Source: Congeria kusceri (lineage: Eukaryota > Mollusca > Bivalvia > Myida > Dreissenidae). From it: DNA of 64,000 nucleotides. Under the pieces are notes generated by a model. That model was not told the origin of the DNA, ran no database searches, and saw only the letters and a list, made by a program, of their open reading frames with translations. How positions within the stretch are numbered: position 1 is the stretch's first letter; each line of letters begins with the position of its first letter. A program made the translations under genes and the position numbers. Of this stretch, positions 35,571-48,865 are shown piece by piece. Location: NCBI GenBank assembly GCA_027627225.1, contig CM051028.1:22109864-22173863 (forward strand). The letters are read 5' to 3'.

Positions 35571-38500
35571 TTAAGTTTCCTTTAATATATAATTATGAAA
35601 TAACTGTTTGAAATTATTAATATATTGCATACCTTGCATTCATTTTTGCCTTTTTTATATCGCAAAACATTAATATATGTTTGTTTTTCATTATTGCAAT
35701 ATATTGCAGTACTGTCTAAGCCATTATGTAGTAGCATTTGTACGTGAACCGTTTACTGTAGATTTTTCCAATATTTAAAGGCACACACAAGGTGCTGCAA
35801 GTTAAAACAACCATTAAGAGTTTAATATAGATTTTACAAACACGTAAAATAACTCATTATGACCAAACAAACATTATACATTTTCTTAAAATAAATGGTA
35901 TTTGACACATTTTTATTGCACTGTATTGTTTACATTTTAGAAACATTGGGTGCCCTAGTTTCCTGTAAAAGGAATGTAGTTGACATGCATGATATTTGCA
36001 TGGAAAAATTCCGTCATTGTGGCCAGTAAGGTATTTCAATTTAGAGGGTCGTTTAATAAACCTATAAGTATGAATTGTATAAAGACATAAACTGATACAA
36101 CAAATTCAGAAAACATAGGATATTATAAACAAAGTAACATGTTTTAGTATGGAAATTTACTTGTAAGTGGTCAGAAACTGACCAAGTGATTTTAAGTTTG
36201 TAGATTGTAAAACGTATTATGTATTTGAAATTTCAATTACTGCATAACATGCTTCAAAGTGGGCCCTCAAAATGACTTGTCCAGTTTATGGCAATTTATA
36301 TTACTGTTAGAAGTACAGTTATTCATGAAAAACATGGAAATTGTGCACATTACCACATTACGATCATTAGCACATAAACAAAACTAGTGTTTATAAACAG
36401 TTTACTTGGAGGATCATTGTTTGCATTTTAAACAGTATCCAAACACCAAATAGTTTCCGGACCCAGGATATAACTAAGCTTAAACATACAATAATATAAT
36501 TTTACCAGACATTTAAATGACTAAATTCTAAATTTGACCATTTCCACCTTTAATGAGGCTTTAAGGATATATGATCGGCTGTCGTTTATAATGTTAGTTT
36601 ATGTCATTTGGACCCTTTTAACTGTGTAACACACTTAGTACTTGGACATAGCAACACATACTACATAAGTAATGCAATTAACATAAAAAAATGAATGAAA
36701 TAGTGTTAACGTTATGTATATTAACTTTCTTGAAACGAAAACATGTAAAAATGTTGTATCAGACTATGTTACAACATTGTGGGTTAAGAGCGTCAAAGTA
36801 AACGCTGACAACAATCTTTTGAAGTTCGTTTTAGCTCGACTTTTCGAAGAAAAGGCAAGCTATTCTACACGCCCCAGGTTCGACTTCGGCGTCGGCGTCC
36901 GGGCTATGTTAAAGTTTAAAAGGTAAGCTAGTTTCTCTGGAAGGGCTTTAGGGATTTCATTCAAACTTAAAGCATTTATTTCCCATTTTAAAATAAACCT
37001 TTATACCAAGTTTGGTAACTCTTGTTAGAAATTTTCCCAAATTATGGGCCTTTTTGCAATTAGAAATTTGACTTATAGGTTAAGGTTCTTCGGTAAGCTA
37101 GTTTCTCAGGAATGGCTTGAGGGATTTTATTCAAACTTAAAAAACGTATACGCGATATTAAAATGGGCCCATACGCCAATTTTGATAACTCTATTCTGAA
37201 ATTTGTTTATGTTACAAAAAGGCCAGTTCCTCTTACAGTGTCTCAGACTCTGACTTTTACAATTACAAGAAAAGTCGAGCGCGCTTTCCTCCGACAGCTG
37301 TTGTTTTAAGAAGCTATTGTCTTCATTTGATCGTCAAAGGCGTTGGTCTTGACTTTTTTTGTTAAGTTTTTCGTTTGTGTCCATTTTTCTTGAAAACTAT
37401 TAAATCTACAGTTTTCAAACTTGGTATACATATTCAGCATGATGGGACGAGTGTGTATGACAAGGAGCATAACTCTGTCATGGATTTTAATTGAATCATT
37501 ACCCTTGAAACTTGGAATACACTTTTGTCATCAACTCCAGCATCAGATGCAACATTCTCCATAGCTTTATTTTGTATTTTAACAGAGTTATGTCCCTTTT
37601 TCACAGAGATTTTCTGGTTAATGTTAATATTCAAAAGTCTTATAATTTCAAAACTACTCAAGTTATTCACTTGAAAGTTGGCATGTACCTTTGTCATCAA
37701 CTCCGACATCAAGTGCAAAAATTCATAACTCTGTTTTGTATTTTGACATATAGCATTTTAGGTTGAAGCTTTTATTCACAAGTCTTATCACTTCAAAACT
37801 ACATAGGTTTGTCACTTGAAACCTGGATTATACCTTTATCATCAACTCCAGCATCAGGTGCAACAATGCCCATAACTCTGTTTTACAAAGTTATGCCCCC
37901 TTTTCACATAGATATTCAGTGTAAAGTTTTTTTTTCATTTCTCGGCTACATAAGGTAATCACTTGCAACTTTATATACATCTTTGTAATCAACTCCAGCA
38001 TCAGGCGCATAAATCTGTTTTATTGTTCTTAAAACTACATACGGTATTCACTTGAAACTTTAATTAAATTGATTAAATAATTGCCATAGCTCCGCTTTGT
38101 ATTACAACAAAGGTATGCCCATTTCCACTATCAAACATATGTACCAAGTGAAATACTTCGAATAGTCGAGCGCGCTGTCCTCTGACAGCTCTTGTAAAAG
38201 TGCATGTCCAGTTTGCAAATCGATGAGAAAGGATTATATTATAAAACTTAAATACTATCAAAAACCAAGCGTGACTATATTTATGGAATTTGTGATTACT
38301 TCAAACAAACCCTCTGTACTTTTATTTAAAGAGCTTTTAACTTGCGCTCAACTTTAGGTTAATATCAATCAATATTTACTGTTGAGCTTATAAATACAGT
38401 CGTGTAATGCCTTGGTAACATATTTATGACGAAATATGTATTGTTAAGTTATAAAAGTTACCTGTATGTACGCTTCAGTTACTTATGTCATGTTTCATTA

Positions 38501-39520
38501 CACGTCTATGCCACCAATAACTGTGTTGGTACTAATTATTCATTATACATCTAGTAGGCCTAGATCACCGCTATTCCGAACACCGTTAATCCGATTCTGT
38601 TATGGTCAAATTATTGTCAGTTAGATAATAAACACAAAAGGTTCAGTGTATAATGCATATGATTTTTAAAATACACTTTAAATGATATGTTTTGGTATCA
38701 ATTTAAATGTATATATGTAAGAAATAAGAAAACCAGACAGTTTTAGGGATTACTTTATCTTAAATGGTTCCCAGCTTCATAACTTTTGGCCCATGTATTC
38801 ATGCACAAAATGGCAGCCCCCTGCCTGTCAAGACCGGTGTGTTTATTCTAAGGTTAATATTTTGAGTTGAGTTACAACGTATAGAAATTTTTGACATGCT
38901 GTTTTTTTCAAAAGGTTATGGCCTTATCTTTCCAACAATGTATGGTGATAAATTGGGAAGTCGCTTGGTCATGGTGAAAATTGAGATCAAACATTTAATA
39001 TTTTATATGTAACAATGAAGGAATTTATTTTCGCATGCGTAACCTTATTTCCAAGTATATTTTCGGTTCCGATTTTTGCCTTCTTAATTTAATTAGAAAT
39101 TTCATTTTTAATTCGAAATCGGATATTTTGAATAATCGCTATTTCGAATCCATTAATCAGGTCCCAACTCCGTGAATTTATCAATCGTTAATTCGAAGTT
39201 TTAATCTGCACGATCGAAGTCAGTTTTCACACCTCATTATTGTTATTATTAAGTATGACGGCATGTGCTCTGAGCTTGATTTCATACGTTCGTGTTTCTT
39301 TCATTAAAGTGTGCAAAGTCTTGCACCAAGCAGCTTGCATAGCAAATACGTTTGTCAAAACACTGCGTATTTGTTAGGTTTTCGTATACAAATTGGACTT
39401 TGTAAATAATGAAATAAAATATTTAATGAAAGTAAAATAACGTTTAATCAAACACGTTGTTATAATAAACATTTAACCATGTTAAAATCTAGTCAGATTG
39501 TGTAGTTTGGTCACTATAAT

Positions 39521-39788
39521 GCACCTGTCAATATTTCCCCCAGGGGGGAGCGGTTGGCTAACCCAGGGGAATTCAATAAATCTTATTTTTGGGGTCTAAT
39601 TCTCCCCGCCAGAGCCAAGCATATTTGTTTAAATCCCCTCAGAGGGAGATGCTATGTGTATATCAAATGGCCCGGGGCGGGGGGCTTGTCTTACCGGGAC
39701 CTAAAATCCGACCAAAGTATTTTACCCCGGGACTCTGAATATGACCGCCCCCCCCCCCTCCCCACCAGATGAAAATATTGATAGGTGC
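39521..39788. mobile_element. GC-rich MITE
   Basis: Ends GCACCTGTCAATATTT and AAATATTGATAGGTGC are inverse of each other. The interior has cccccaggggggagcgg, CCCGGGGCGGGGGG and a C10 run, far richer in GC than the surroundings. About 268 bp; no open frame. Confidence 0.55.
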
Positions 39789-39908
39789 ATAAATGTTATA
39801 TAGCAATGCGATCTTTAAACAATAATTCTTATTAAGATAATCTAGTTTGTATTAGGAATACATTAAAACGACTTTAGAATTAACACTATTGTAATGTTGT
39901 TCTTTCAG

Positions 39909-40046
39909 ACCAAGCATATGTTACGCCACCTCATAACCAACAACCGGAAGTAACCACGACAGTTCCAAAAAATTCGACGACTTCCAGAAGTATGCCGATA
40001 ACTCCCTCCACGCCACAACAAACCCTCAAGCCTCAGCTAATTTATG
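39909..40046 (+). CDS. GT32 paralogue, stem exon copy B
   Basis: 138 nt, phase 1-1, acceptor GTTCTTTCAG, donor GTCAGT. Reads QAYVTPPHNQQPEVTTTVPK then Ser/Thr/Pro-rich residues. Open and of the same length as copy A (28601), so either or both could be spliced in. It is the stem exon nearest the broken catalytic exon at 42368. Confidence 0.65.
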
Positions 40047-41492
40047 GTCAGTATATATTAGTGATACATGTACACATAGTAATTTTTCTCTCTATGTAGG
40101 CCATCAGATTTTATATCATTGATTGTTGACATTTTGATAGTGTCGTTATTATGTTCCCGAAACAATTTCGGGAGAACGGCATATGGTCGCCGCTTTGTCC
40201 GTCCTTCCGTTCTTCCGTGCCGCATTTTCCGGGCTCTTTCGTAACAAATACTAGCCAGAATTCAACGAAACTTTATAGAAAGATTTATTACGTAAGAAGT
40301 TGTGCATATTACTCGGACTTTCCGCTTCAATAACTTGTTTTCAGAGTTATCGGACTTCGAAAATTTCCGAAAAGTAGTAAATTGTGCACAATTCTTGCCC
40401 GAGCTATTCCTCAACATTTTATTGCCAGAGTTCAGCAAAATTATAAGGGACGTTTCATTACGAATAGGTGGTGTGCATATAACCAGCAACTATTAGCCAG
40501 ATTTTATAAAAGTTCATGGGAAGCTGCATTGACAAGAGGACGCGTGCATATTACCAGGATATTTCGCTTCAATGAGTTTTTTTACAAGGTATAGGACTTT
40601 CTGACAGTTTGTATATACCGTAGTGTATAATCCTTGTCTGGGCTATTTGTCAGCGCAACTACTTGCTATTATTAAATGAAACTATATGGCAAGCTTCATT
40701 ACCAAGAGGAGATTTGCATAGTACCCTTATGTTCCGCTTCAATATTTTGTATTAAGCCCATGGAGGGCATATTAAAATCCAGCTGTCCGTTCGTCCGTCC
40801 GAGAGTCAGTGCGTCCGTCCGTCCGTTGAATTATATACATTGTTTAATTAAAATAATCTATAGAACGAAAGCTTGCTCATTAAATATGCACCATGAAAAT
40901 TAAATTTTGCGCATTTCAAACAATAATTTTGTATCACGCATTACCTTCTTTTGGTCGCTTTTAAAGCACGAATACCACTTTATTGACTATTCAGTTCAAA
41001 GCTCCCGCCTCTTATTGAAATATAGTACCCTTAAACACCTCTCCCCCCCCCCCCTAATAAACTAAAACTAAAAAGGACCCATTGTTAAATAGCAATATCT
41101 CCTGGCGTCGTTCGACACTTTCCTTTATTTCAGATGTTGCGAGTCTGGTCTCTTTCTTTCTACTTTCAACATTTAGGCTAAACATTTTATGTTACTTCTA
41201 GGAAAATGCATTTCACTTGATTGCTGTCATGCTGTCTATAAAAACATGTAAACTCCTAAAAGTTAAAAGAAATGTAGTGTCTAGATACATAACAAGAACA
41301 TACAGGCACGACATTTTCAGGCAATAACCTTTGAACAAGTGTTTATTATCAGAAATGTTTCTCTTAACAGAAACAAACAAACTGTTTGATACATGGCTCA
41401 CTTTCAAGAGGAACACCGGACAATTTCTCTGTATTTACTTGTACCTGATACTCGTGCACATAGCCCTATAAAATCTCGCAATGTAATAAACA

Positions 41493-41532
<40 letters not shown>

Positions 41533-42367
41533 TGAAGTTAAGTTTCTGTGTCTACAAACAAGTTATCTCTTATTTAATTAATTTAAACATATTTTATTTT
41601 CATATTGAAGTACAAGTACAAATGACATTTATACATTATTATTTTTTATTTATCTCTTATATGAATACATTGTACATGATTTTATACTATAGAAATGGGC
41701 AGTACCATGGCATCTTAATTAAAAACAATATGGCTATAATAGCGCAGAATAAGATATTACAAATCAACAAAAATGATTGCCAAATGAAAAACCATAAAAA
41801 ATGTGTTTGCGCTAACAACTTAGGAGCGATAAGTACTACTGCCAACAGGCAGCGATATAACAACCCAAAACAAGAAAAAGACCAAACAAAGAACGAACTA
41901 AATTATGCAATTATTTTTCTCAGAATACGTAAACGCCCTGGCTTATAGTAACCCATATAATTAGCAAATGCTAATTACTAAATTTCAGTTATATTATATA
42001 ATGTTTCCCCCTTGAGGACCTTCTCGTAGGCAACGACCCTGGAACATCTAATAAACACGTATTTAACAAGCAGCCCATTCATGATCGTAGTAATTTGTTG
42101 CAATAACATGTTTACATATTTGTCAAAAAGTAACACTGAAGAGCTTGATATAATATCATGACTCTAGTAAGTGTATGTTTTCTTTCCGACCCTAACAAAC
42201 GAATATAAACTAAAGAAATTTTAGATTCAAATGAACCATATATGGCTAACTATGTGTTGCTCTATTAAATCTATTCCCCACCTAACCATTCAAATCCTCA
42301 ATCTCGATCTGCATATGTTTCCAAGATATTATAAAATACATGTTGCAATGTTTCATCTCGATTTCAG
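40047..42367 (+). other. Intron of the GT32 paralogue; repeats
   Basis: Contains gtccgtccgtccg-type dispersed repeats (about 40140-40220 and 40750-40830), a C13 run at 41040 and a (TTG)n tract at 41493-41532. The 138-codon frame at 41532 has no recognisable domain. Confidence 0.45.
41493..41532 (+). repeat. (TTG)n microsatellite
   Basis: Thirteen or so uninterrupted TTG triplets. Confidence 0.95.
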
Positions 42368-43340
42368 ACAAAACCTGCGATAAGGCGATTCGTTTTCTAC
42401 AGCCGAAAGTTACCGAAGAATTTCCGACGGTTTACGGAAGTTAGCCGAGAATTCCAAACATCTTACACCCGACATTCAAGAACGAGCTAATACCCATCCA
42501 GTTTGCTGACTACGTCCGGTCGTTTATCGACAATCACGCCGCATGGAAATACTATTTCTGGACAGACGATTCCTCCCGGAAACTTTTAGAAGAGCGCCAC
42601 CCTCATTTGTTGAGCACTTGTGATGGTTATGCGGAAGGGATAAAAAAAGTCCAACATGCTACGGTATTTACTGTTGTACGAGTATGGCGGTGTTTATGTC
42701 GACCTGGACATCGAATCTCTGCGACCACTTGATCGAGCTACATTGAAATATACCTGCTTTGGTCCGGTGGAGCCGTTTGAGCATTCGGTATTTTTGTTTG
42801 GGATACCATACGTGGTAAACAATGCATTCATGATATGCAGGCCAAAACATCCTTTCTTCAAGCAGGTGCTCAATGACCTAGCACGACTACCGAATAAGAC
42901 GTATAAATCTTCTGCGGATAGCGTTATGAAAACAACCGGTCCCATTTATTTAACAAGAGAACTTAACAAATATATGGGAGTGGAGAAAATGAACGTTGAG
43001 ATGAACACAACAGACTGGAGTAGCAACTGTCCATATTTTTACAAAGGTATGTTACCTGAAGCAGACGACAATAGCGTTTACGTTCCGAACACGCGATACT
43101 TCACAGACGAACTCGACGCTAGGAACGAAAGCGGTTTTCAATCAAAGTGTAAACATATTAATTCTCTGAAGTGCAACATTAAAATGGAATGCTACGATTG
43201 CTTTGAGACGAATTAGCGCGGGTTTTACCGGAAGTCCTTGCGTTTCCGGTTTGTCAGCCACCACACTTGGGCGAAGGGAAATAATGGCATTTTTTAAAGA
43301 AATTATGTTGTACATTAGAACACTCTAGTTTCAAACTATA
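42368..43340 (+). pseudogene. GT32 paralogue, broken catalytic exon
   Basis: Follows acceptor CTCGATTTCAG at the position equivalent to 5440 of the intact gene and aligns along its length. Damage visible: GAG to TAG right before PRIPN (about 42448); one extra A in ATAAAAAAAG near 42645, shifting the frame just before MLRYLLLYEYGGVYVDLD; AAT|GAG to AAT|TAG at 43214-43216, removing about 40 C-terminal residues; small deletions beyond. Between the second and third lesions 186 codons stay open and keep the DLD motif and the VEPFEHSVFLF, CRPKHPFFKQVL and DWSSNCPYFYKG blocks. Loss is therefore fairly recent. Confidence 0.85.
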
Positions 43341-44875
43341 CAATTTATAAATAAATTAAACTACTTACGGTCATAACATTTAATCTACAATTTGGAATTG
43401 TGTTCATTAACTGCATATGTTAAAATGTACTAGTATTGAAATTCAATGATTACTTGAACATGAATTTATTCATTGAGATGAAATACCTTTTACGTGCACA
43501 GAACGGACCTGCCCACGAGAAACGTATTGTTCGACAACAGTACATTGAACTATTTACATAACATGTATTATACATTTGTACACAATCAGTATAGAACTTT
43601 CGGTGTATTTTGAGATACAATTCTAATTTCAGATAACACGAAATTAAAATATGCGTCAATGCATGAAATTGATGTCAACCTGTGCATTTGTATTTACAAC
43701 AACAGGTCATTCAAATTACATATGCACTTTTGTATTGCCCCAAAGGAGGGCATATTAAAATCAAACCATCCGTCTGTCCGTGCAGCCGCCCGTGCGTGCG
43801 TCCGTTTGTTAGTCCGTCCGGCAAAGGTTAAAGTTGTTCTAAATGTCAAATATCTTGAATATTATCGAATACTATCAAAGGTATTTACTTGAAACTTGAA
43901 ATAATTCTTTACTACCAATGTCTCCACCTGGAAAATCAAATAACTCTTTTTGTTTTTTGAAAAATGTATGCCCCTTTTTGAACCTAGAAATGATGGTTAA
44001 AGTTTTGCATCAAGTCCAATATCTTGAATACCATCAAAGGTATAAACTTGAAACTTAAAACTTGTCTTCAGTATCAATGCCCCCACCAGGGAAATCAACC
44101 CCCATAACTCTGTTTTATTTTGACAGATTTATGCCCTTTTTGAACTTAAAAAAATTGATTTAAGTTTTTCATATGTTTCTTCAGAGTAGCAATTTTGACG
44201 GAAGTAATTTAGTTTACATATTTCATTCACTTCTTTACAAAGTTTCATTATGGTATCAAATGTCTCACTTACTGACGGAGAATTCGGGGGCATATGTCAC
44301 CTGATAGTGACCGCACCTGTTTAGAATTTAAAAATATATAAATACATGTAGACCAAATACATGCAAGCTATATTCGTTTTAGCTCGACTTTTCGGAGAAA
44401 AGGCAAGCTATTCTACTCACCCAGGCATCGGCGTTGGCGTGTGCATCGGCTCCCGGACTATGTTAAAGGTTTTTGGTAAGCTAGAATGGTTTTAGGGATT
44501 TATTCAAACTTAAATTTATTCCCCATATTAAAATGAATCTATAGGCCAAGTTAGGTAACTCTAGTTTGAAATCTGTCAAAATTATGGGTTTTAATTTTAA
44601 GCAAATGACTAAAGTCTGTCTGAGGAATATGCTGGAATAGGTCTGTTAACAATGCGTTTAAATGCATACATTTTAAGAATCTTGTATGCAAACCGTATTT
44701 CAGTATTCAATATTTTACAAATCGTTGGGATGTTTTCGCTATATTATGCATTTAGACCTCTGAATCATTATAACTAATTGTCATGTCTGCAGTCTTGCAT
44801 TAAATGTCCCGACTTAAAATTACTACAGATGGAACTTCCTTGTTAAGTCAGACAATTTTATTTGAGGCGTCTCGT
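43341..44875. other. Intergenic; dispersed repeats
   Basis: From 43735 a ccccaaaggagggcatattaaaatc block with CCGTCTGTCCG, related to 40745. From 43900 there are degenerate 'cttgaatac..atcaaaggtat' units. A gctcgacttttcggagaaaaggcaagc block at 44381 also occurs at 36833. No gene seen. Confidence 0.5.
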
Positions 44876-45059
44876 GGAAAACCGAGCTTAATGCATGTGC
44901 GTAAAGTGTCGTGCCGCATCAGCATGTGCAGTCCGCACAGGCTGATCCGGGCCTTCCGCTTTTATGGTATTTTCTGTTTCGAGGCAGTCTTGTCTTAACA
45001 TAAATCCACTGCAGGCGGAAAGTGTCGTCCTGGATAAGCCTGTTTCCCATGACATGCCT
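44876..45059. mobile_element. Palindromic GTCGTGGG MITE, copy 2 (internally shortened)
   Basis: GGCGTCTCGTGGAAAACCGA start and a diverged end (TTTCCCATGACATGCC), with GTGCGTAAAGTGTCGTGCCG and the tccgcacaggct hairpin in the left half. The right hairpin is truncated. Confidence 0.65.
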
Positions 45060-45137
45060 CACCTTAACTATGCTTACTGTCCTCATGTCTGCAGTCTTGA
45101 ATTAAACGCTCTTCAGACGGATCTTCCTTGTTGAGAC

Positions 45138-45423
45138 CGGGCCCGGTTAGCTGAGTTGGTAGAGCGATGTACTCTCAATTCGGGTTCGTAAGCTCGAGTC
45201 CAGCCCCCATAACTTATGTGGGACTTGGTCATGAAATAATTTCTACGGCCATATTCTCGCTACGTCTGATTCAAGTAGGGCAGTTGTCAGATACTGGCAT
45301 AATAATGTGCCATTGGTACTGGTCAACCGCTTAGATCGCCTCAGCTTGTCCAGAAAGAGTATGAAAAGGTTATCTTACCGCCGTTATATGACTAAAAACC
45401 GTTAAAATACAGCGAAAAAAAAA
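45138..45423 (+). repeat. tRNA-derived SINE, copy 1
   Basis: Head GCCCGGTTAGCTGAGTTGGT with A-box TAGCTGAGTTGG and B-box-like GTAAGCTCGAGTCC, then a body with GATTCAAGTAGGGCAGTTGT and tactggcataa, ending in an A-rich tail. The same head and body occur at 54184-54450. Transcription by polymerase III from the head is typical of SINEs; the body may belong to a conserved-core SINE superfamily, but I cannot name it safely. Confidence 0.75.
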
Positions 45424-45425
45424 AT

Positions 45426-46458
45426 AAGGATGGGACCGAATATTTGAATAATCGGATAATATTCGAATATAAAAGAAACGAATACGAATATTCGATTTTC
45501 AAATTTATTTAAAGAACAAATTTTCTTTAAAAAATCATGTTTTTTTCCAGATTGATTGCAAAGTTAACATGAATTCCAGTCGTATTTCCTGCCTAGCAGA
45601 TGGGCGGGGGCAGTGTAACGTTTTCACAACACATGCCGACCATGTCCAATAAACGACAATTGATAATTGGCAGGGGGGCCACGTCTTTACAAGGGCCGCG
45701 AATCAACGGTTTGTAGGAGGCGCGAATATGACGCATTGTATCCACAAATAACAAAACTGGGCCATGTTGTGATAACGGTTTCACAGTTTGCACAAGGCGT
45801 ACATTGTTGTATTGTCCTTCAGTGACATCTATACGGTTAACTTGTTTACAGTAAATTACAATTATTCTCTAAGTAAACCAATAAAAATGAATCCCTTATC
45901 AGCCTATCAATTTCTGTACTTAAACATGATTAATTTATGTCTGTGTGATGTATATAGTGTATATATAAAATTACTAACAACGCTGTTTGCTACTTAAACA
46001 TGCTTAATATATTTTATATATGGTGGTGCTATGGGTTTGTGTAAAAAATGTGTGTTACTTTATATGAAATTTAAATTTTAATGACATCATAGCGCGTATT
46101 CTTCGAAATAAAAAAGCAATGTCTGCAATAATATACTTTGAATTGCCACGAATCGCTGCACAGCAGATACAAGTTTCATGGTTCTGAATACAAAACGGAA
46201 CGACTAACAAATTCATTAACAATACATTTAACAATATCTTAAATTCCTGTATATTTGCCTAACACTCACTAAGTTATATCGCTCATTAACCACTGAAACA
46301 AGGTTACAACTACGTACATGTAGTATACATATTACGGATAGGTAAATATTCGGACAGAGTGCCGTATATAGTAGTATTTACAAATCGAAAATTCGAATAT
46401 ATTCGAATACCTAAAACGAATATTCGAATATTGATTTCTGTATTGGGTCCCATCCCTG
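45426..46458. mobile_element. hAT-like non-autonomous element
   Basis: Left end AAGGATGGGACCGAATATTT.. and right end GGGTCCCATCCCTG are inverses (CAGGGATGGGACC is a hAT-type terminus). Both ends continue inward with repeated TTCGAATATTCG motifs (45462-45500, 46388-46430). No transposase frame between them. A-rich flanks prevent a clear 8-bp target duplication call. Confidence 0.55.
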
Positions 46459-48865
46459 AAAAAAACACACCCACAATTTTATTTATTTTCAGAGAGGAAG
46501 CTACCGTCAGTATCAGCGACCAGAAAAACGTGGATCACTATGTGGCCGTCACCCCTGTAAGTTCATATTCTTATATGAACAGTTCAACTCCGCACTAGAA
46601 AAGCAACATCACAAAGGACAATAATGACGGCGAATCAACAAAAAACACCATTATCACCACCACAACCGATGATCAAGAGCGAAGTAGCAGGTTGCTGCAC
46701 ACAGCTCCTTTCATCATCCCTTCTGCCCCTGTGGACTGGACAACAGAGAAACATTGAAAATCTTTTGAAATTTAATATATTTATGAAAATATTAAGTAAC
46801 GAATTAACAGGCCACGATTAAAAAAAAAAACCAGCAATAATCGGTCAAATTAAAATGGTTAAACGCATGCATTTACACATTTATTAACGAATGTCAAACA
46901 ATCCATCCGCCACACACATCCTTTTAAACAGCACCCTGTAACTGTAGCGGATAGCACTAGCTTCACAATCCAGGGGTCGCAATTTCGAGCCCCCGCTATA
47001 CCCTAACCTACTAACTCGTCTTACGCATGATACGTTAAACTGAGGTGTGGTGTACAAAGTGCTTCACACCGGGCACTAAAACACCGAAGGTCGCCTCTGC
47101 AAATCAACCATTTTAACTGTATACAAATAATGGCCATATTCCTAAAGTAAACTATTTACATTAAAATCTTCAAAGAAATAATTTGATGCAGGCTCAGGCA
47201 ATGCACACCATCAAATCAGTGCTACATAGTTGAACATATTTAAATTTAATTGCTCAAAATTCCCTAAAGCTACCGATAAAAGTAACTAAATTATCATTTA
47301 AACATATTATAAGTTTCGTTTCATCTTTCAAAAGTAAACACATGCTTGGTTTATGTTGCAAAGTTTGTCAGATGTCCTCATTATTGCTTTGTTTGCTACA
47401 CACTGTTTATGTACACATTTTATAACTTACTAATATATAATTTGTATTATAGAATTATTTTTTTTTACATTTGACACTTTACAATCTCATGATAAATCCA
47501 CTAGATAAAAAAGTAATCACACAGATGAACAGAAAAACTTCTGTTTATGATTTTTCTTGTCTTGTGCAGTTGGAAGAGAACAGTATAACACATGTTGGGG
47601 CTTTTTTCTGTTCTTTCTATCTTCATACTGTTGCACTGATGCCTTGGAGTGAAAACTGCACACTGAAACAATATAACAGTTTAAATAAATTATTAATATT
47701 AATAAATTAATCATTTATTTATTTATTTATTTTTAGTTTGTTTGATCAATTTATATTCTTTTAGTAAGGATAATGGTCTTTATTAACATAAGATTGAAAT
47801 GTATTATTTGTTGTTAATTATTTAAAATAATAGAACAATGTATTTGAAGATCTATAAATAAGCATTACTAAATTTCTGGTGTTTTTTTTTTCAATAGTAA
47901 ACAACACGTCCGAATATCCGAATTAATGGATGTTCAGACAGGTTATTTAGTATATTTAATCGATATACATTCAACGAGATTTAAATCACTAAAAGATCGC
48001 GATATACTTAAATGAAATATAATGTTTGGTTACAACGACAGGCAAAACAAACGCAAACAATTGAGAAAACTATGTTTTTATGTATGACATACAGTTAGTC
48101 CGCCATATTGTATAGTTCATGAGTAATCGGCCATGGATTGGTTGACGTCAGACTAGTCCTAGATTATGACCACACAATTAATGCGCTACATTTCTGACTC
48201 CTTGCCAAAGTGTTCTTTGTTATTATCGATTCTCATTCTGAATATTTTGACAACAAATTACTGCAATTTGTTAAATTTAAACTGTAGTATGGAAAATCAA
48301 GAGCTTGCATCGTATGACCTTGCACCGTATGACTCAGTAGGCTACGCTGCACTAACAATCAGTGCTCCTAACTACTACGCTTTATCGGTTATTCTGGCCC
48401 GTTGCATATTGACTTGTTAACTGGCAAACTGGCACGTATATAATTCCGTTTCATAAGATTGTTAGCTCGAAAAAAATCATTGTTCGTTACCTACAAATTA
48501 GTCTTTATTACGATGTCGTATATTATTGAATAAGCAGTCATATTAGAGATGAGAAATTAAACTTCATTCAATCAAATGTTTCCTTTTAGCAAAAATGCAT
48601 TGATAGTTCACGCGCTTTTAATTTCTTTTGTCACCAACGGTCTGTCGACGCTGGCAGCGTTTAGATTTACATTTGGCAGAGTTATTTCTCAATTAACCTA
48701 ATCCAGAAAACACACGGGCATCCGGTAATGACGCCACAATCGAAGACAAGACTGGACATTTTTAACGAGTACATTTAGCACCACGAATTGCCATTCACGT
48801 TAGGTTGTTGTTGTTGTTGTTGTTTTTACATTTGGCAGGGTTATTTCTCCATTAACCTGATCCAG
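46459..48865. other. Intergenic; SINE-like remnant and microsatellites
   Basis: At about 46935-47100 a tRNA-like head (gtagcggatagcactag, B-box-like TTTCGAGCCCC) is followed by GTACAAAGTGCTTCACACCG, probably another SINE family. An ATTT tract is at 47715-47735 and a TTG tract at 48803-48824. No gene supported apart from the weak exon at 46493. Confidence 0.4.
46493..46556 (+). CDS. Possible isolated exon, unknown protein
   Basis: 64-nt segment with strong splice signals (TTTATTTATTTTCAG and GTAAGT) reading EEATVSISDQKNVDHYVAVT. No family recognised; neighbours do not identify the gene. Could be chance. Confidence 0.25.

Larger units (their letters stand above)
36565..40260. repeat. Segmental duplication, copy B
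   Basis: Partner of 25620-28960, in the same orientation about 11 kb away. Blocks are in the same order, including the stem exon. This copy also contains the GC-rich MITE at 39521. Confidence 0.7.

Noticed and set aside
41532..41948. 138-codon plus-strand frame
   Set aside because: AT-rich, starts in a TTG microsatellite, low-complexity composition, no domain.
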